From NCBI RefSeq assembly GCF_007827455.1, contig NZ_VISM01000001.1:1713501-1777500 (forward strand): a stretch of 64,000 bases of DNA, in the 5' to 3' direction. This DNA is from Lutibacter sp. Hel_I_33_5 (GTDB lineage: Bacteria > Bacteroidota > Bacteroidia > Flavobacteriales > Flavobacteriaceae). The notes below the pieces were generated by a model that was not told where the DNA came from, ran no database searches, and saw only the letters and a program-made list of their open reading frames with translations. Each line of letters opens with the position of its first letter. Position 1 is the stretch's first letter. Shown piece after piece: positions 1 to 8,124 of the stretch. Both the position numbers and the translations under genes were made by a program.

Positions 1-414
1 CGTTTTTGAAGCATTTAATTTGCTTTCGTCAAGTAAAAATGATGATGTTACTTTTTTAATAGAATCAACTGCTGCTGGTTTTAAATCTCCTTTTAAAACT
101 GGTTTTAAAGCATTTATATAATTATCTAAAATAGCAACTCTTAGTTTTAAAGAATCTGCCTCAAAAGTTAATTTAGCCGCTTTTCTTTTTAATGAAGAAG
201 ATGAATAACCAGGTATATATTCTCTTAATGGTGTGAATGCAATTAATAATGTAGTAAAAACAATGACTAAAATTGAAAATACACCACTTAAAACAAATAG
301 GTTTAATACTGATAATTTTAAAGAAAATCGCTCTTCAAAAGATTCTTCATTTAGTACTACAAGCCTAAATTTATTAGTTAATTTTTGTTTTAATTTACTT
401 TTTTTACTTGCCAC
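1..414 (-). CDS. M23 family metallopeptidase, N-terminal part (3' end beyond window)
   Basis: Reading the reverse strand from a GTG at 414 gives 138 residues with no stop before the left edge. An in-frame TAA lies 15-18 bases upstream and there is no ATG, so GTG is the likely start. Seen: a basic cytoplasmic start, the stretch FRLVVLNEESFEERFS (16-31), one membrane helix (about 37-59), FTPLREYIPGYSS just after it, then a hydrophilic linker. This N-terminal layout is typical of Bacteroidota inner-membrane-anchored M23 (lysostaphin-like) peptidoglycan endopeptidases. The zinc-binding domain would lie off the window, so the peptidase assignment rests on the N-terminal block alone. Confidence 0.75.
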   Translation of the reverse strand, partial: MASKKSKLKQKLTNKFRLVVLNEESFEERFSLKLSVLNLFVLSGVFSILVIVFTTLLIAFTPLREYIPGYSSSSLKRKAAKLTFEADSLKLRVAILDNYINALKPVLKGDLKPAAVDSIKKVTSSFLLDESKLNASKT

Positions 415-479
415 TTTTATCTGGTTAATTTAACAAATATACAACGAAAAAAAAACGTGAACTATTTCTTTAACTAGGT

Positions 480-1349
480 TTATAATTCTAATAAATATCC
501 AATAGAAAAATTAAAGTTGGTGGTAATTCCAAGATTAGATTCTCCTTCTAACGGAGAAGGAACATTTACTGTAAAACCGAATTCAAAGTCAAAATCGGAT
601 ACATTTAATTGTAGCGGAACTTGTAGTTGTGTATTTAACAACCCAAAATCATTATTAGTTATATAAGAAATAGAGCCATTATTTATTTGTGCTAATTGAA
701 TGGTTTGGTCTGCGACGATAATATTTAATTGTGGTCGAAATTTTAAATGATAGTTTTTAGATTTATGCAAATCTATTTGCGCATAACTAGATGATACTAT
801 TTGAAAAGATTCATCATCACCAAATAAGTAGGTTGTTGTTAATTCTGTACCTAATGTTTTACTTTTATTATCTACTTCTAAACCTAAAGAAAATGCATTT
901 TTAAATGGATTATCATCTGTGTTATCAGTAAAAAAATATTTTGCATATGAACTTGTCCATCGATATTTTTTATCTTTTCCAAAATTTTTCCCATAACCAA
1001 CAGTGGCTGCTACATAATCCCACTTTGGTGAAAACTGACTAAAATAAATGCTGGATAACCCTGCAAAAAAACCGTTAGAGTTTATATATGAAATTTGTGG
1101 ATTGGTATTAAATTGGTCAGTGCCAATATCTCTACCAGAAAAATAAGTATTGTTATTATAATCTACTGTAAAATATAAGAATTGAATATTGGTTGCAGAT
1201 TTTATAAAGTCTTCAATACTTTCTTCACCTAAAAGAAGATCTATAATCTCATCTTCTTCATTTGTAAGTTCTTCTTTTATTTCTAGTTCTTGTCCGTAAA
1301 GATTTGTAAATCCGACTAATAAAAAGAAAAAGATGTATATTTTTTTCAT
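480..1349 (-). CDS. hypothetical outer-membrane-type protein with signal peptide
   Basis: 289 residues. A clear signal peptide (about 1-19, ending LYGQ) is followed by an acidic segment (E/D rich, 21-45) and then many short alternating strands with aromatic ends (for example ISYINSNGFFAGLSS and KYRWTSSYAKYFF). The protein ends in ...FSIGYLLEL, with a hydrophobic C-terminal residue. This pattern suggests a small outer-membrane beta-barrel. I recognise no named family. It lies between the M23 peptidase and the ECF sigma operon and is separated from the latter by a strong hairpin, so it probably has its own promoter. Function unknown. Confidence 0.7.
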   Translation of the reverse strand: MKKIYIFFFLLVGFTNLYGQELEIKEELTNEEDEIIDLLLGEESIEDFIKSATNIQFLYFTVDYNNNTYFSGRDIGTDQFNTNPQISYINSNGFFAGLSSIYFSQFSPKWDYVAATVGYGKNFGKDKKYRWTSSYAKYFFTDNTDDNPFKNAFSLGLEVDNKSKTLGTELTTTYLFGDDESFQIVSSSYAQIDLHKSKNYHLKFRPQLNIIVADQTIQLAQINNGSISYITNNDFGLLNTQLQVPLQLNVSDFDFEFGFTVNVPSPLEGESNLGITTNFNFSIGYLLEL

Positions 1350-1364
1350 GTAGAACGTAAAAAT

Positions 1365-1400
1365 ACAAAAAGTGGTTGAGAAATCTCAACCACTTTTTGT
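1365..1400 (-). terminator. intrinsic terminator of the sigma / anti-sigma / Spy-like operon
   Basis: A near-perfect palindrome: ACAAAAAGTGGTTGAG pairs with CTCAACCACTTTTTGT around a 4-base loop. A/T tracts flank the stem on both sides, so it can work on either strand. It sits 25 bases past the stop of the Spy-like gene and ahead of the next leftward gene. Confidence 0.8.
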
Positions 1401-1424
1401 ATCAATCTAAAAAAGAAGGAATCA

Positions 1425-1874
1425 TCATCCTCCGTTTCTTTTTCCTTTTTTTCCTGCTTTTCTTAATTTTCCTCTAACGTTTTTTTTATTTCGTCCTTTC
1501 TTGCCTTTAAAACGTTTTTTTAATTTTTGCTTTTGATTTTTTGTTAGCGTTCCCCGAAACTTAGATTTTGCTTGTTTAACACTAGCATCATTTAATGCAA
1601 TTAATTTTCTTTGTGATGAATTAAGAGATTGTTTTAACGCATGTTGCCTTTGAACTTTTGTTAAGGCTTTATTTTTTAAAATAGTTAATTGCTCTGATGT
1701 TAATGTAGCTTTAAATGCTGCTCTATTCTTTTTTAATAATTGCTTTTGTGCTTTTAACAATTGCTTTTGCTGTTTAGAAAGCTGTAAGTTTTCTATAGCA
1801 TCTTGAGCGATTATAGTTGTAGTCCCTAGAAAAAAAGAGAAAAATACACACACTAAAATTTTAAAAAGTTTCAT
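1425..1874 (-). CDS. Spy/CpxP-like secreted basic protein
   Basis: 149 residues with a signal peptide (1-23, ending IIAQ). Seen: repeated LTxxQ-type motifs, LTSEQ (58-62), LTKVQ (71-75), LNSSQ (84-88) and LTKNQ (110-114), in a helical, Lys/Gln-rich body, then a strongly basic C-terminal tail (from about 117, rich in K, R and G). LTxxQ pairs are the signature of the CpxP/Spy periplasmic stress-chaperone family. It is the third gene after an ECF sigma factor and its presumed anti-sigma, and has its own copy of the same promoter motif at 1898-1924. I infer an envelope-stress output protein. The basic tail is not usual for Spy. Confidence 0.65.
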   Translation of the reverse strand: MKLFKILVCVFFSFFLGTTTIIAQDAIENLQLSKQQKQLLKAQKQLLKKNRAAFKATLTSEQLTILKNKALTKVQRQHALKQSLNSSQRKLIALNDASVKQAKSKFRGTLTKNQKQKLKKRFKGKKGRNKKNVRGKLRKAGKKGKRNGG

Positions 1875-1897
1875 TTTATTATATTAAATACTATTCT

Positions 1898-1924
1898 TTA
1901 GACCCAAAGTTTCTAATAAAGTTT
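1898..1924 (-). promoter_or_regulatory. ECF-type promoter for the Spy-like gene
   Basis: On the reverse strand: AAACTTT (plus-strand 1918-1924), a 12-base spacer, then GGGTCTAA (1898-1905). The same boxes with the same spacing precede the sigma gene (2895-2921) and, with two changes in the second box, the lipoprotein gene (3896-3922). It lies in the 53-base gap behind the anti-sigma gene, 23 bases from the ATG. Confidence 0.6.
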
Positions 1925-1927
1925 AGA

Positions 1928-2302
1928 TTACTCAGAAAAAATTTCGTCTGTTAATAATTCATCATTTACAAACTCTTCTAAAAGCTGATCTACATTTGCA
2001 TCTTCTGTAACTAAAGAAGCTATTAAAATATCATTTTCAAACTCGTTTTGAGACTCAAAAGGATTAAATACAAATACAGTAAACAATAAGGCGATTACTG
2101 CAGCAGCAGACCAAACATATAAATTTCTATACAAAGGCACTACTTTTCCTTTCTCTTCATCTGCTATTTTATTTAAAATAGACTGTTTCGATTTTGAAAA
2201 ATAATCTTCAGGAATTTTAAGTCCTAAATCTGTATTATGTCTTTTTTCTGTGTTCACATCCAATGTATTTCTGGTGTTAAAGTTATCATTTTGTAAGTTC
2301 AT
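1928..2302 (-). CDS. probable membrane-bound anti-sigma factor
   Basis: 124 residues with no signal peptide. Seen: a hydrophilic cytoplasmic part with KIPEDYFSKSKQSILNKI (29-46), one membrane helix (about 62-80, WSAAAVIALLFTVFVF), and an acidic periplasmic tail (DQLLEEFVNDELLTDEIFSE). The IPxxYF motif is common in short Bacteroidota proteins encoded right after ECF sigma factors. The gap to the upstream sigma gene is 6 bases, so the two are co-transcribed. The anti-sigma role is inferred from position and topology; there is no zinc-binding ZAS motif. Confidence 0.65.
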   Translation of the reverse strand: MNLQNDNFNTRNTLDVNTEKRHNTDLGLKIPEDYFSKSKQSILNKIADEEKGKVVPLYRNLYVWSAAAVIALLFTVFVFNPFESQNEFENDILIASLVTEDANVDQLLEEFVNDELLTDEIFSE

Positions 2303-2308
2303 AACAAA

Positions 2309-2872
2309 CTATGCTTTAATTTTTTCTACATACGCTACTGCTGATATGTTGTTTTCTATATGCTTTACGGCACTATAATAATGTGTTTTTATAGTACCTT
2401 CTTTTATCTTTAAAATATCTGAAATCTCTCTAAACTTAAGATTGTCATAATATTTCATATCAAATACTTTCTTTTGATTTTCTGGTAATTGACTCAAAAC
2501 TTCTTGGAGTTTTAACTGCGCTTGGTTACCATCAAAAAAAACATCATCTTTTATACTTTCTAAATAATTATCGCCAACCTCATCTAAAGAATACGCGTAT
2601 TTTTTCTTTTCTTTTTCTAAGAATCTAATAGACTCGTTATACGCTATTCTGTACATCCAAGTATGCAAAGAGCTTTGTTGTTTAAAATTCGCTAAACTTT
2701 TATACACTCTTAAAAATGTATTTTGCAATACATCATCTGCATTTTCATGCGTACCAACTATTTTCCTAATGTGCCAATACAAACGTTCTTGATATAAATC
2801 TAACAATTTTGAAAAAGCACGCTCTTTATGCTTTTTACTAGTTAATTGATTTATAAAATCAGTTTCGTTCAT
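2309..2872 (-). CDS. ECF RNA polymerase sigma factor
   Basis: 187 residues. Sigma region 2 covers about 20-90, with the core YQERLYWHIRKIVGTHENADDVLQ followed by TFLRVYKSL and HTWMYRIAYNESIRFL. Region 4 covers about 125-180 and includes LPENQKKVFDMKYYDNLKFREIS and KEGTIKTHYYSAVKHI, the helix-turn-helix. Length is normal for ECF sigma factors. It is the first gene of a three-gene operon (sigma, anti-sigma, Spy-like). Its upstream region carries a promoter motif repeated before two neighbouring genes, so autoregulation is likely. Confidence 0.93.
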   Translation of the reverse strand: MNETDFINQLTSKKHKERAFSKLLDLYQERLYWHIRKIVGTHENADDVLQNTFLRVYKSLANFKQQSSLHTWMYRIAYNESIRFLEKEKKKYAYSLDEVGDNYLESIKDDVFFDGNQAQLKLQEVLSQLPENQKKVFDMKYYDNLKFREISDILKIKEGTIKTHYYSAVKHIENNISAVAYVEKIKA

Positions 2873-2894
2873 CGAATTGGTTAGTTCCTTTTTG

Positions 2895-2921
2895 TTAGAC
2901 CCAAAAAAGTAAAAAAAGTTT
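2895..2921 (-). promoter_or_regulatory. ECF-type autoregulatory promoter of the sigma operon
   Basis: On the reverse strand: AAACTTT (2915-2921), a 12-base spacer, GGGTCTAA (2895-2902), then 22 bases to the ATG. Both boxes match the copy at 1898-1924 exactly, although the spacer sequence differs. That points to two separate recognition elements, as for an ECF sigma factor. Confidence 0.6.
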
Positions 2922-2963
2922 AGAAAAATTTTAAAATGTTAATTTACGACATTTCAATTAGAC

Positions 2964-2992
2964 AAAAAAGCCAGCAAACTGCTGGCTTTTTT
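2964..2992 (-). terminator. intrinsic terminator of the lipoprotein gene
   Basis: Stem AAAAAAGCCAGC / GCTGGCTTTTTT with a 5-base loop, 14 bases past the stop at 3007. U-runs are available on both strands. It separates the lipoprotein gene from the sigma operon downstream. Confidence 0.85.
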
Positions 2993-3006
2993 TAACTAAA
3001 TCTAAA

Positions 3007-3867
3007 TTACGATTTTTTGCGTTTCTTTCTCTTACGCTCTTTTAAAGTAATTTCTTCCACATTTCCATCAGCATCTGTTAATGTTGCAATATTGTCACAT
3101 GTTCCGTCTCCAAAATCTAGGGTAAATGAAGCGCCATCTTTTGTTATTGCAATAACCCCACTTACAATATGTTTACAAGTACCTTCTCTTCTTAAATTTG
3201 TAGTAATTGTTGCAGTTTTAGCAACACCTTCTTTATTTACAGACTCCCAACTACCAGAAATAGAATACACATCATCTTCTATATCTTTTGTATCTGCTCC
3301 AGCTGTTTTCTCTTTTACTTTAGTTCCTTTTTTTACAATGTTAACACCATCTTCTACAGTAACCGTAATATCTGTTGTATGTGTTTTTTCTGGGTTACCA
3401 TTTGCATTTTCTTTAACTTTGGTAATAGATTTAGATCCAGTTACAGGATTTCCATCTACAGCAAAGTTTTCAAAAGTTACTGTTTTAGAAAAACTATCAT
3501 CAGCTTTTACGTAGGTAATAATTATTTTTCCAGAAAATTCTTTTCCGTTTTTTCTTTCACAGCCGTCACCAAAATCAATAGTAACAATTTTTCCGTTTGC
3601 TGTATCTTCTTTTGTACGTGTTCCACATTTTGTTTCACTACTTGCTGCGACTCTTCCGTTTGCAAAAGTTCCTGTTTCATCAGATTCTACTAAATCATCT
3701 ACATCTTCAGATATGTCATCTGCAAGAATAAGATTTGTTGCTTCATCTTCTGAAATTGATGTTGGAGTGTCTAATGCTAAGTCGTCATTGTTTTGACAAG
3801 AAGTAAATACAAGTAAAGTAAATAATGATAAAAAGCCAATGCTTTTTTGTAGGTTTCTGTAATTCAT
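3007..3867 (-). CDS. hypothetical lipoprotein, probable ECF-sigma target
   Basis: 286 residues. A lipobox (LLVFTSC, Cys at 24) marks a lipoprotein. An acidic stretch (about 35-65) is followed by two related segments, each with a [IL]DFGDG core (VTIDFGDGCERKNG, about 94-107, and FTLDFGDGTCDNI, about 247-259), which suggests an internal duplication of a beta-rich domain with cysteines. The C-terminus is very basic (KERKRKKRKKS), like the Spy-like protein nearby. Its promoter shares boxes and spacing with those of the sigma operon. No named family recognised. Confidence 0.75.
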   Translation of the reverse strand: MNYRNLQKSIGFLSLFTLLVFTSCQNNDDLALDTPTSISEDEATNLILADDISEDVDDLVESDETGTFANGRVAASSETKCGTRTKEDTANGKIVTIDFGDGCERKNGKEFSGKIIITYVKADDSFSKTVTFENFAVDGNPVTGSKSITKVKENANGNPEKTHTTDITVTVEDGVNIVKKGTKVKEKTAGADTKDIEDDVYSISGSWESVNKEGVAKTATITTNLRREGTCKHIVSGVIAITKDGASFTLDFGDGTCDNIATLTDADGNVEEITLKERKRKKRKKS

Positions 3868-3895
3868 AATTTCTATTTTTAAAAGTTATCGATTC

Positions 3896-3922
3896 TAAGA
3901 CCTAGACACTTTTAAAAAGTTT
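3896..3922 (-). promoter_or_regulatory. ECF-type promoter for the lipoprotein gene
   Basis: On the reverse strand: AAACTTT (3916-3922), a 12-base spacer, AGGTCTTA (3896-3903), then 28 bases to the ATG. It differs from the other two copies at two bases of the second box and keeps the exact spacing. Confidence 0.55.
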
Positions 3923-3972
3923 GAAAAAAAATTGAATTATTTTTTATTTATCTGATTATCAGTAAAATAATT

Positions 3973-4557
3973 TTATTTTTTGTAGAAATTCATTTCATCT
4001 ACATAGTTCCAAACTTCTGAAGAAAGTAAAGGTTGAATATTTTTTTTGGCTTTTATTCCGTTTCTAATCATGGTAGAAGAAATTTCAACAATTGGCGCTT
4101 TTACTTTATGGATCTTTGGATGATTATCAAACTGAGTTTCAATTGTTCCATCAGAAATTCTTGGATACACATAAATGTGATGATGTTCTAAGATAACATC
4201 GTAATTTTTCCACTTATGAAGACTTTTTAGATTGTCTTCACCCATAATTAAGCTGAAAGTATTATTTGGATATTTATCTGAAATATGTGCTAAAGTATGT
4301 ACTGTATAATTTGGTTGTGGTAATTTAAATTCGATGTCAGATGCTTTAATTTTAGGATAATTCTCAGTGGCAATATCAACCATTTGCAATCGGTGATTGT
4401 TGTCTAAAAGTGAGCTCTTTTTCTTAAATGGATTATGTGGAGTAACTACCATCCAAATTTCATCTAAATCTGAATTTTCCACCATATGATTGGCGATAAT
4501 TAAATGCCCAATATGAATTGGATTAAAGGTTCCAAAATATAATCCGATGTTTTTCAT
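3973..4557 (-). CDS. nadD: nicotinate-nucleotide adenylyltransferase
   Basis: 194 residues, normal length. It converts nicotinate mononucleotide plus ATP to deamido-NAD in NAD synthesis. Seen: the nucleotidyltransferase motif GTFNPIHIGHLIIA (9-22) with the HxGH pair, MGEDNL near the middle, and the C-terminal ISSTMIR motif. It is the last gene of a tight run yicC-gmk-nadD; only 3 bases separate it from gmk. The order is common in Flavobacteriaceae. Confidence 0.95.
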   Translation of the reverse strand: MKNIGLYFGTFNPIHIGHLIIANHMVENSDLDEIWMVVTPHNPFKKKSSLLDNNHRLQMVDIATENYPKIKASDIEFKLPQPNYTVHTLAHISDKYPNNTFSLIMGEDNLKSLHKWKNYDVILEHHHIYVYPRISDGTIETQFDNHPKIHKVKAPIVEISSTMIRNGIKAKKNIQPLLSSEVWNYVDEMNFYKK

Positions 4558-4560
4558 TGT

Positions 4561-5142
4561 TTACTTTCCTAAAAAATCACTGACTAATTCTTCTGCTTCT
4601 TTAAGCGCAACATCTAACTCGTAATTTTTTATAATTTTATCAAATTGTGGTGCTGTTGCTAATTCTACAGAAGCTTTTGCAATACGCATATTAATCTTGT
4701 CTTCGCTTTCTGTTTTACGCTTTTTTAATCGAATTTTTAATTCGTCTACACTTGGTGGCTTCACAAAAACCGATAATGTTTCTTCTGGAAACTTCTTTTT
4801 TATTCGTAATCCTCCAGCTACATCAATATCAAAAATCACATGTTTTTCTTGTGCCCAGATTCTCTCTACTTCAGTTTTTAAAGTTCCGTAAAAATTATCT
4901 CTATACACTTCTTCCCATTCCAAAAAAGCATCCTCTTTTATGTGTTGTTTAAATTCTTTGGTAGAAATAAAATAGTAGTCTTCACCATTTTTTTCTGTTC
5001 CTCGAGCTTCTCTAGAGGTTGCTGAAATAGAAAAAGCTAAATCTAATTTTTCTTGTTTTAATAAATGACGAACAATGGTAGTTTTGCCAGAACCAGAAGG
5101 TGCAGAAAATACAAATAACTTTCCTTTAAACTTTTTTGCCAT
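4561..5142 (-). CDS. gmk: guanylate kinase
   Basis: 193 residues. It phosphorylates GMP to GDP. Seen: the P-loop APSGSGKTTI (14-23), the GMP-binding segment SREARGTEKNGEDYYFIS, FLEWEEVYRDNFYGT, and DIDVAGGLRIKKKFP with the Walker-B-like aspartate. Length is typical. One base separates it from yicC upstream and three from nadD downstream, so it is part of one transcript. Confidence 0.97.
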   Translation of the reverse strand: MAKKFKGKLFVFSAPSGSGKTTIVRHLLKQEKLDLAFSISATSREARGTEKNGEDYYFISTKEFKQHIKEDAFLEWEEVYRDNFYGTLKTEVERIWAQEKHVIFDIDVAGGLRIKKKFPEETLSVFVKPPSVDELKIRLKKRKTESEDKINMRIAKASVELATAPQFDKIIKNYELDVALKEAEELVSDFLGK

Positions 5143-5143
5143 T

Positions 5144-6010
5144 CTATAGAACGTTTAAAATTTGCTCTTTTATTTTTTCTAATTCGTCTTTCATTTGAAT
5201 CACTAATTTTTGCATAGGTGCATAATTAGCTTTAGATCCAGTAGTATTAATTTCTCTACCAATTTCTTGAACAATAAAACCTAATTTTTTACCATTAGAC
5301 TCATTGCTTCCTAACTCTTTTACGAAATATTCTAAGTGATTTTCAAGTCGAACTTTTTCTTCGTTGATGTCTAGTTTCTCTAAATAATAAATCAATTCTT
5401 GCTCAAATCTATTTTCATCAACCTCAACTTTTAAGTCTGATAACGATTTTTGTAACCTAACTTTTACATGTTCAATTCTATCTGCATCTAAAACTTTTAT
5501 CTCTTCTAAAATTGCTTTAATATTGGTAATTCTTTCTTTAAAATCGTCTTCTAAAGAAGCAGCTTCATCAGTTCTATATTGTACAATTTCTTTTAAAGCA
5601 CTATCAATAGAATCTTCAATTTTACTCCATTCAGTTTCATCTAATTCTTCACGCTCAGTTTTTAATGCGTCTGGCATTTTTACAGCCATTTTTAACAATT
5701 CCACATCATCTTCAGAACCAGAAAACATTACATTTCTTAATTGTTCAATATATGTTTTTACAACACCTTTATTGATTGATGTTGATGTTTCATCCGCAGT
5801 CATTTCAACAAAAATTGAAAAATCTACTTTTCCTCTTACTAAACTTTTAGCTAATTTTTTTCGAACTGACAACTCCTTATCTTTATAATAAGAAGGAATT
5901 CTTGCATATAAATCTAAATTCTTACTGTTTAAAGATTTTATTTCTATAGTAACTTTTTTATTTGGTAATTGAAGTACAGATTTACCATAACCTGTCATAG
6001 ATTGAATCAT
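5144..6010 (-). CDS. yicC: YicC family protein (endoribonuclease)
   Basis: 288 residues. It begins MIQSMTGYGKS, the classic YicC start. Seen: the N-terminal YicC_N domain (about 1-155, IEIKSLNSKNLD) and the C-terminal DUF1732 domain (about 205-288, with LEKLDINEEKVRLENHLEYF and GKKLGFIVQEIGREINTTGSK). YicC proteins have been linked to RNA cleavage and stationary-phase survival in Escherichia coli. It is the first gene of the yicC-gmk-nadD run; the yicC-gmk pairing is widespread in bacteria. Confidence 0.95.
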   Translation of the reverse strand: MIQSMTGYGKSVLQLPNKKVTIEIKSLNSKNLDLYARIPSYYKDKELSVRKKLAKSLVRGKVDFSIFVEMTADETSTSINKGVVKTYIEQLRNVMFSGSEDDVELLKMAVKMPDALKTEREELDETEWSKIEDSIDSALKEIVQYRTDEAASLEDDFKERITNIKAILEEIKVLDADRIEHVKVRLQKSLSDLKVEVDENRFEQELIYYLEKLDINEEKVRLENHLEYFVKELGSNESNGKKLGFIVQEIGREINTTGSKANYAPMQKLVIQMKDELEKIKEQILNVL

Positions 6011-6043
6011 ATATGATGTTTTAAGAAATACAAATATACATAT

Positions 6044-6940
6044 TTATTTAGCTGCTTTTTTAGCTTGTTTAGACACTAAATAAACACCTAAAAATATTAA
6101 TCCAGCCGAAGCAATTTTTATTACATTTAAAGTATCTGCTCCAACAAATATTGCATATAAAGTTGCTACAACTGGCTGAAGATATATAAAAACACTCACC
6201 GTTGTTGGTTTCAATTTCGTTAAAGCAAATAAGTTAAAAAGATAAGTGATACAGGTAGTAAATATAATTACAAAACCAATTTTATAATAAATAACTTCTG
6301 GCATTGTTTCCCAATTAATTGCTAGCGCTTCTTTTATGCTAAAAGGTGTTACGTAGAGTAACCCAAATAAGTACAGCCATTTTACAAATACTATTGGATT
6401 GTACTTTGTTGCTAGTTTTTTTACCAATACCAAATACAATCCAAAGGAAGCTGCATTAATAAAAACTAAAAAATTACCTAACATTACGTCTTGTGCTCCT
6501 TCTACTATTTTTCCACCATAAATTATTAAAAAAACCGCTCCAATTAGACCTATTATTACACCTAATATTTTTCGAGCATATAATTTTTCTTTTAATAAAA
6601 TACTTGAAAAAATAAGCACCATTATTGGTGATATCACAGCAATTACAGAAGCATTTATCGGAGTTGTTAAACTTAATCCTTTAAAAAAAGTAAGTAAATT
6701 TAAACTTACGCCAAAAAAAGCGGCAATAGCCATTGTTTTGAAATCTTTTCTATCAATTTTTTCTGATTTCACAAACAATCCTAAAACCCAAAAAACCAAA
6801 GTTCCACCTGCTACTCTTAAAAAAATAAACCCAAATGGTTTTACATATACTGGCATTACATCTTTAGCAACTGTATAATTTATTCCATAAATAATAGAAA
6901 CAATGGCGGCTGCAATAAGTGCTAATGTTCTTGCGTTCAT
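6044..6940 (-). CDS. EamA/DMT family permease
   Basis: 298 residues from the ATG at 6940; a TTG nine bases earlier is possible but less likely. About ten hydrophobic helices are arranged as two EamA halves. The first half ends near TPINASVIAVISPIMVLIFSSILLKEKL and the second near KPTTVSVFIYLQPVVATLYA, both showing the usual P and E/K positions before the last helices. The C-terminus is basic and cytoplasmic (SKQAKKAAK). This is a drug/metabolite exporter superfamily member; the substrate cannot be told. It stands alone between yicC and the divergent GT9 gene. Confidence 0.9.
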   Translation of the reverse strand: MNARTLALIAAAIVSIIYGINYTVAKDVMPVYVKPFGFIFLRVAGGTLVFWVLGLFVKSEKIDRKDFKTMAIAAFFGVSLNLLTFFKGLSLTTPINASVIAVISPIMVLIFSSILLKEKLYARKILGVIIGLIGAVFLIIYGGKIVEGAQDVMLGNFLVFINAASFGLYLVLVKKLATKYNPIVFVKWLYLFGLLYVTPFSIKEALAINWETMPEVIYYKIGFVIIFTTCITYLFNLFALTKLKPTTVSVFIYLQPVVATLYAIFVGADTLNVIKIASAGLIFLGVYLVSKQAKKAAK

Positions 6941-7036
6941 AAGAATCAATAGGTTTAAGAGCGCAAAATTGAGGATAAAATTTAGATTAGTTATAAATTT
7001 TATTTGAAAAGATTACTTTTACATTAAATAAGAAAG

Positions 7037-8071
7037 TTGGAGACAAACAACAAACATATTTTAGTTATACGATTATCCGCCATGGGCGATGTTGCTATGT
7101 CTGTACCAGTTATTAGAGCTTTAGCAGAACAGCATTCTGATACTAAAATCACCATACTTTCAAAGCCTTTTTTAAAGCCTCTTTTTAACAATATTAATAA
7201 TGTAAATTTTGTTTCTGCTGAAGTAGAAGGGAAACATAAAGGAATATTCGGATTATTTAAATTGTATAAAGAATTAAAAAAGTCAAATATTACTCATATT
7301 GCTGATTTACATAATGTTTTACGATCTAAAATAATTCGCTCTTTATTTAAATTTTCTAAAACCTCAATTGCATTTATTGATAAAGGAAGAGTAGAAAAAA
7401 AAGCATTAACTAGAATTAACAACAAAGTATTTAAACAACTAAAAACATCGCACCAGCGCTATGCTGATGTTTTTGAAAAGTTAGGTTTTACTGTTGATAT
7501 TACAAAGTCAATAAAAATTATTAAACCTAAATTAAACTCAAATATTTTAAAAACTACGGGTGAAAAATCGCAAACTTGGATTGGGATTGCTCCTTTTGCA
7601 GCTTTTGCTTCTAAAACATATCCATTAGATTTATTAGAAAAAGTAATTTCTGAACTCTGTAAAAACAAGTATCAACTTATATTATTTGGAGGAAAAAACG
7701 ATGTTTTAGTTTTAGAAAAAATAGCAGAAAAATATAATAACATAATTTCTGTAGCATCAAAATTAGGTGGATTAGAGAACGAAATTAACCTAATTTCTAA
7801 TCTAGACGTAATGCTTTCTATGGATTCAGGAAACGCACATTTTGCTGCTATGCAGAATGTAAAAACAGTTACTATTTGGGGAATTACACATCCGTTTGCA
7901 GGATTTTCTCCCTTTAATCAATCAAAAGACTATTGCATTTTACCGGATTTAGAAAAATATCCAAACATTCCTTGTTCTATTTACGGGAATAAAGTTTGTA
8001 AAGGATATGAAGATGTAATGAGAAGTATTCCGCCAGAAAAAATTATCAAAAAAATAATTTCTATTATATAA
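7037..8071 (+). CDS. glycosyltransferase family 9 (heptosyltransferase-like)
   Basis: 344 residues from a TTG start; the only early in-frame ATG lies inside the first conserved motif, so TTG is preferred. Seen: the GT9 N-terminal motif VIRLSAMGDVAMSVPVIRAL (10-29), a Rossmann C-terminal half with IGIAPFAAFASKTYPLDL, LFGGKNDVL, and the donor-site motif SMDSGNAHFAA followed by TIWGITHPFAGFSP. Family members transfer ADP-heptose or related sugars to the lipopolysaccharide core at the inner face of the inner membrane. The acceptor here is unknown. It ends in a hairpin shared with the convergent LysM gene. Confidence 0.92.
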   Translation: METNNKHILVIRLSAMGDVAMSVPVIRALAEQHSDTKITILSKPFLKPLFNNINNVNFVSAEVEGKHKGIFGLFKLYKELKKSNITHIADLHNVLRSKIIRSLFKFSKTSIAFIDKGRVEKKALTRINNKVFKQLKTSHQRYADVFEKLGFTVDITKSIKIIKPKLNSNILKTTGEKSQTWIGIAPFAAFASKTYPLDLLEKVISELCKNKYQLILFGGKNDVLVLEKIAEKYNNIISVASKLGGLENEINLISNLDVMLSMDSGNAHFAAMQNVKTVTIWGITHPFAGFSPFNQSKDYCILPDLEKYPNIPCSIYGNKVCKGYEDVMRSIPPEKIIKKIISII

Positions 8072-8103
8072 AAAAGCTTCTAAAGAATATTCAGAAGCTT
8101 TTT
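8071..8103. terminator. bidirectional terminator between GT9 and LysM genes
   Basis: Stem AAAAAGCTTCT (8071-8081) / AGAAGCTTTTT (8093-8103) with an 11-base loop. The left arm begins on the last base of the GT9 stop codon. A and T tracts on both flanks suit both convergent genes. Confidence 0.8.
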
Positions 8104-8124
8104 AATTTGGTTATCAATTTTTGA

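Noticed and set aside
3017..3693. Long open frames on the plus strand opposite the ECF-controlled lipoprotein gene
   Set aside because: They are antisense to a gene with a lipobox, a matched promoter and a terminator; their products have no motif and unnatural composition.
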